DNA of 6,030 bases from Bacillota bacterium (GTDB taxonomy: Bacteria > Bacillota > Clostridia > Acetivibrionales > DSM-2933), in assembly GCA_023441845.1 (NCBI GenBank), contig JAEZNF010000586.1, positions 1-6,030 on the forward strand, in the 5' to 3' direction. Below, one piece after another: positions 5,281 to 6,030 of this stretch. The translations under genes and the position numbers were made by a program. Each line of letters starts with the position of its first letter. Within the stretch, counting starts at the first letter, position 1. The notes under the pieces are model-generated. The model saw nothing but the letters and a program-made list of their open reading frames with translations, was not told the DNA's origin and made no database searches.

Positions 5281-6030
5281 GTGAGAGAAAAGATTTCTGA
5301 TATTAATAAAAAATTGCTCGGTATTTATGGGTTCGCCGCGCTTTTTATTATCTGGCAGCTGGCGCCGGCATTTAAACTTATTGACACACAATTTATATCC
5401 ACACCGTCAATTATAATAGAAGCAGCTTTGAAAATACCGGGCGATTTATTGGTACATATTTCAACAAGCGTCCAAAGGGTTTTGCTTGGATATTTTGCAG
5501 CTATATTGACAGCGGTGCCCTTAGGGTTTCTCTTAGGAGGGTGGTTTCCGCGGATGAATAAGTTTTTTAATCCTCTGTTTCAGCTTTTGGGCCAGATTAA
5601 TGCATTTTCGCTTTTTCCGCTGTTTATACTTTTTTTCGGAACCAAAGAGCTATCCAAGTTCTTTATAATTTACTGGTCCTGCATATGGCCAATCCTTTTT
5701 ATGACAACATTAGGGGTGAAAAATGTGGACCCGCTGCTTATAAAAAGCGCTAAATCAATGGGTGCCGACAATCTTACAATTTTTAAAAACGTAATTCTTC
5801 CGGGTGCTGCCAAACCTATATTTTCGGGATTGAGTGTTGGGGCTTCAAGAGGCTTTCTGATGATTATAGCAGCCGAAATGTTGGGTTCAAGCGCAGGTCT
5901 GGGATGGTTTATAAACAATTCAAACCAGAATAGCATCGTACCCAGAATTTACGTAGGAGCGCTTATTATAGCAATACTAAGTTATTTGTTTAATTACCTG
6001 ATAAAGTATATTGAAAGCAGTGTAATAACC
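5281..6030 (+). CDS. Second NitT/TauT-type ABC transporter permease (SsuC/TauC-like), 3' end outside window
   Basis: An open frame of 250 codons runs off the right edge without a stop. It is the membrane channel subunit of a second importer. Helices are predicted at about 14-32, 66-87, 100-120, 127-145, 183-202 and 222-242. FISTPSIIIEAAL (38-50) is the usual N-terminal P-S-I segment, and the EAA loop spans about 149-180 (KSAKSMGADNLTIFKNVILPGAAKPI, Gly161). AAEMLGSSAGLGWFI (197-211) is the family's E-M-x-G-x-x-x-G-L-G motif. At family length of 250-270 aa it is nearly complete and lacks the long N-terminal extension of the first permease. GTG 5281 is preferred, with AAAGGAG (5265-5271) 9 nt upstream; the in-frame ATG at 5272 abuts that site. 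The cognate ATPase and binding protein are expected further right. Confidence 0.92.
   Translation, partial: MREKISDINKKLLGIYGFAALFIIWQLAPAFKLIDTQFISTPSIIIEAALKIPGDLLVHISTSVQRVLLGYFAAILTAVPLGFLLGGWFPRMNKFFNPLFQLLGQINAFSLFPLFILFFGTKELSKFFIIYWSCIWPILFMTTLGVKNVDPLLIKSAKSMGADNLTIFKNVILPGAAKPIFSGLSVGASRGFLMIIAAEMLGSSAGLGWFINNSNQNSIVPRIYVGALIIAILSYLFNYLIKYIESSVIT

Noticed and set aside
5670..5936. Minus-strand frame opposite the second permease
   Set aside because: The plus-strand frame shows clear EAA-loop and transmembrane motifs, so the opposite frame is a shadow.
1..6030. CRISPR arrays, tRNA/rRNA genes, complete insertion sequences
   Set aside because: No regularly spaced direct repeats, no tRNA-like TTCGA arm in a cloverleaf context, and no transposase with terminal inverted repeats were seen.

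Overview
The window looks like a chromosomal segment of a low-to-moderate GC, Gram-positive Bacillota, most likely a spore-forming clostridium or relative. The basis is strong AGGAGG-type ribosome binding sites, several GTG starts, a lipoprotein-type substrate-binding protein, a recognisable AbrB-family remnant and a YezD (DUF2292) gene. The genus cannot be fixed from the sequence.

Layout. (1) 1-709: the last codons of an upstream reading frame, then a complete MacB/LolD-type ABC ATPase (32-709), probably the last gene of an exporter or FtsX-type operon entering from the left. (2) 710-923: an AT-rich spacer with a perfect 7-bp-arm dyad and a possible promoter, then a decayed AbrB-type DNA-binding domain (787-909) carrying an in-frame TGA and truncated directly against the next gene. 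(3) 924-3870: a tight three-gene NitT/TauT/SsuABC-type importer operon of binding lipoprotein, permease and ATPase. The permease is unusually long, with an extra N-terminal membrane region, and its stop overlaps the ATPase start (ATGA). (4) 3871-4194: a gene-poor spacer holding only a possible minus-strand coding remnant and a small hairpin. (5) 4195-4560: a small four-helix membrane protein of the GlpM family. (6) 4561-5091: non-coding apart from one doubtful short ORF. It holds a perfect 17-bp terminator-like hairpin, a near-consensus sigma-A promoter (TTGACA-17-TATATT) and a structured leader of about 190 nt ending in an intrinsic terminator placed before the next gene, which is the layout of a transcription attenuator or riboswitch. 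(7) 5092-6030: a 54-aa YezD/DUF2292 protein followed by a second SsuC/TauC-like permease that runs off the window.

How the genes work together: the first importer is complete and self-contained (capture, channel, energy). The second, starting with yezD, is probably a separate attenuator-controlled importer whose ATPase and binding protein should lie just beyond the right edge. NitT/TauT-family systems import small anions or sulfur/nitrogen compounds (sulfonates, taurine, nitrate, pyrimidine precursors and others), and the sequence does not settle the substrate. The most noteworthy points are the uncharacterised leader/attenuator controlling yezD-permease, the AbrB pseudogene, and the cysteine-rich binding protein paired with an N-terminally extended permease.
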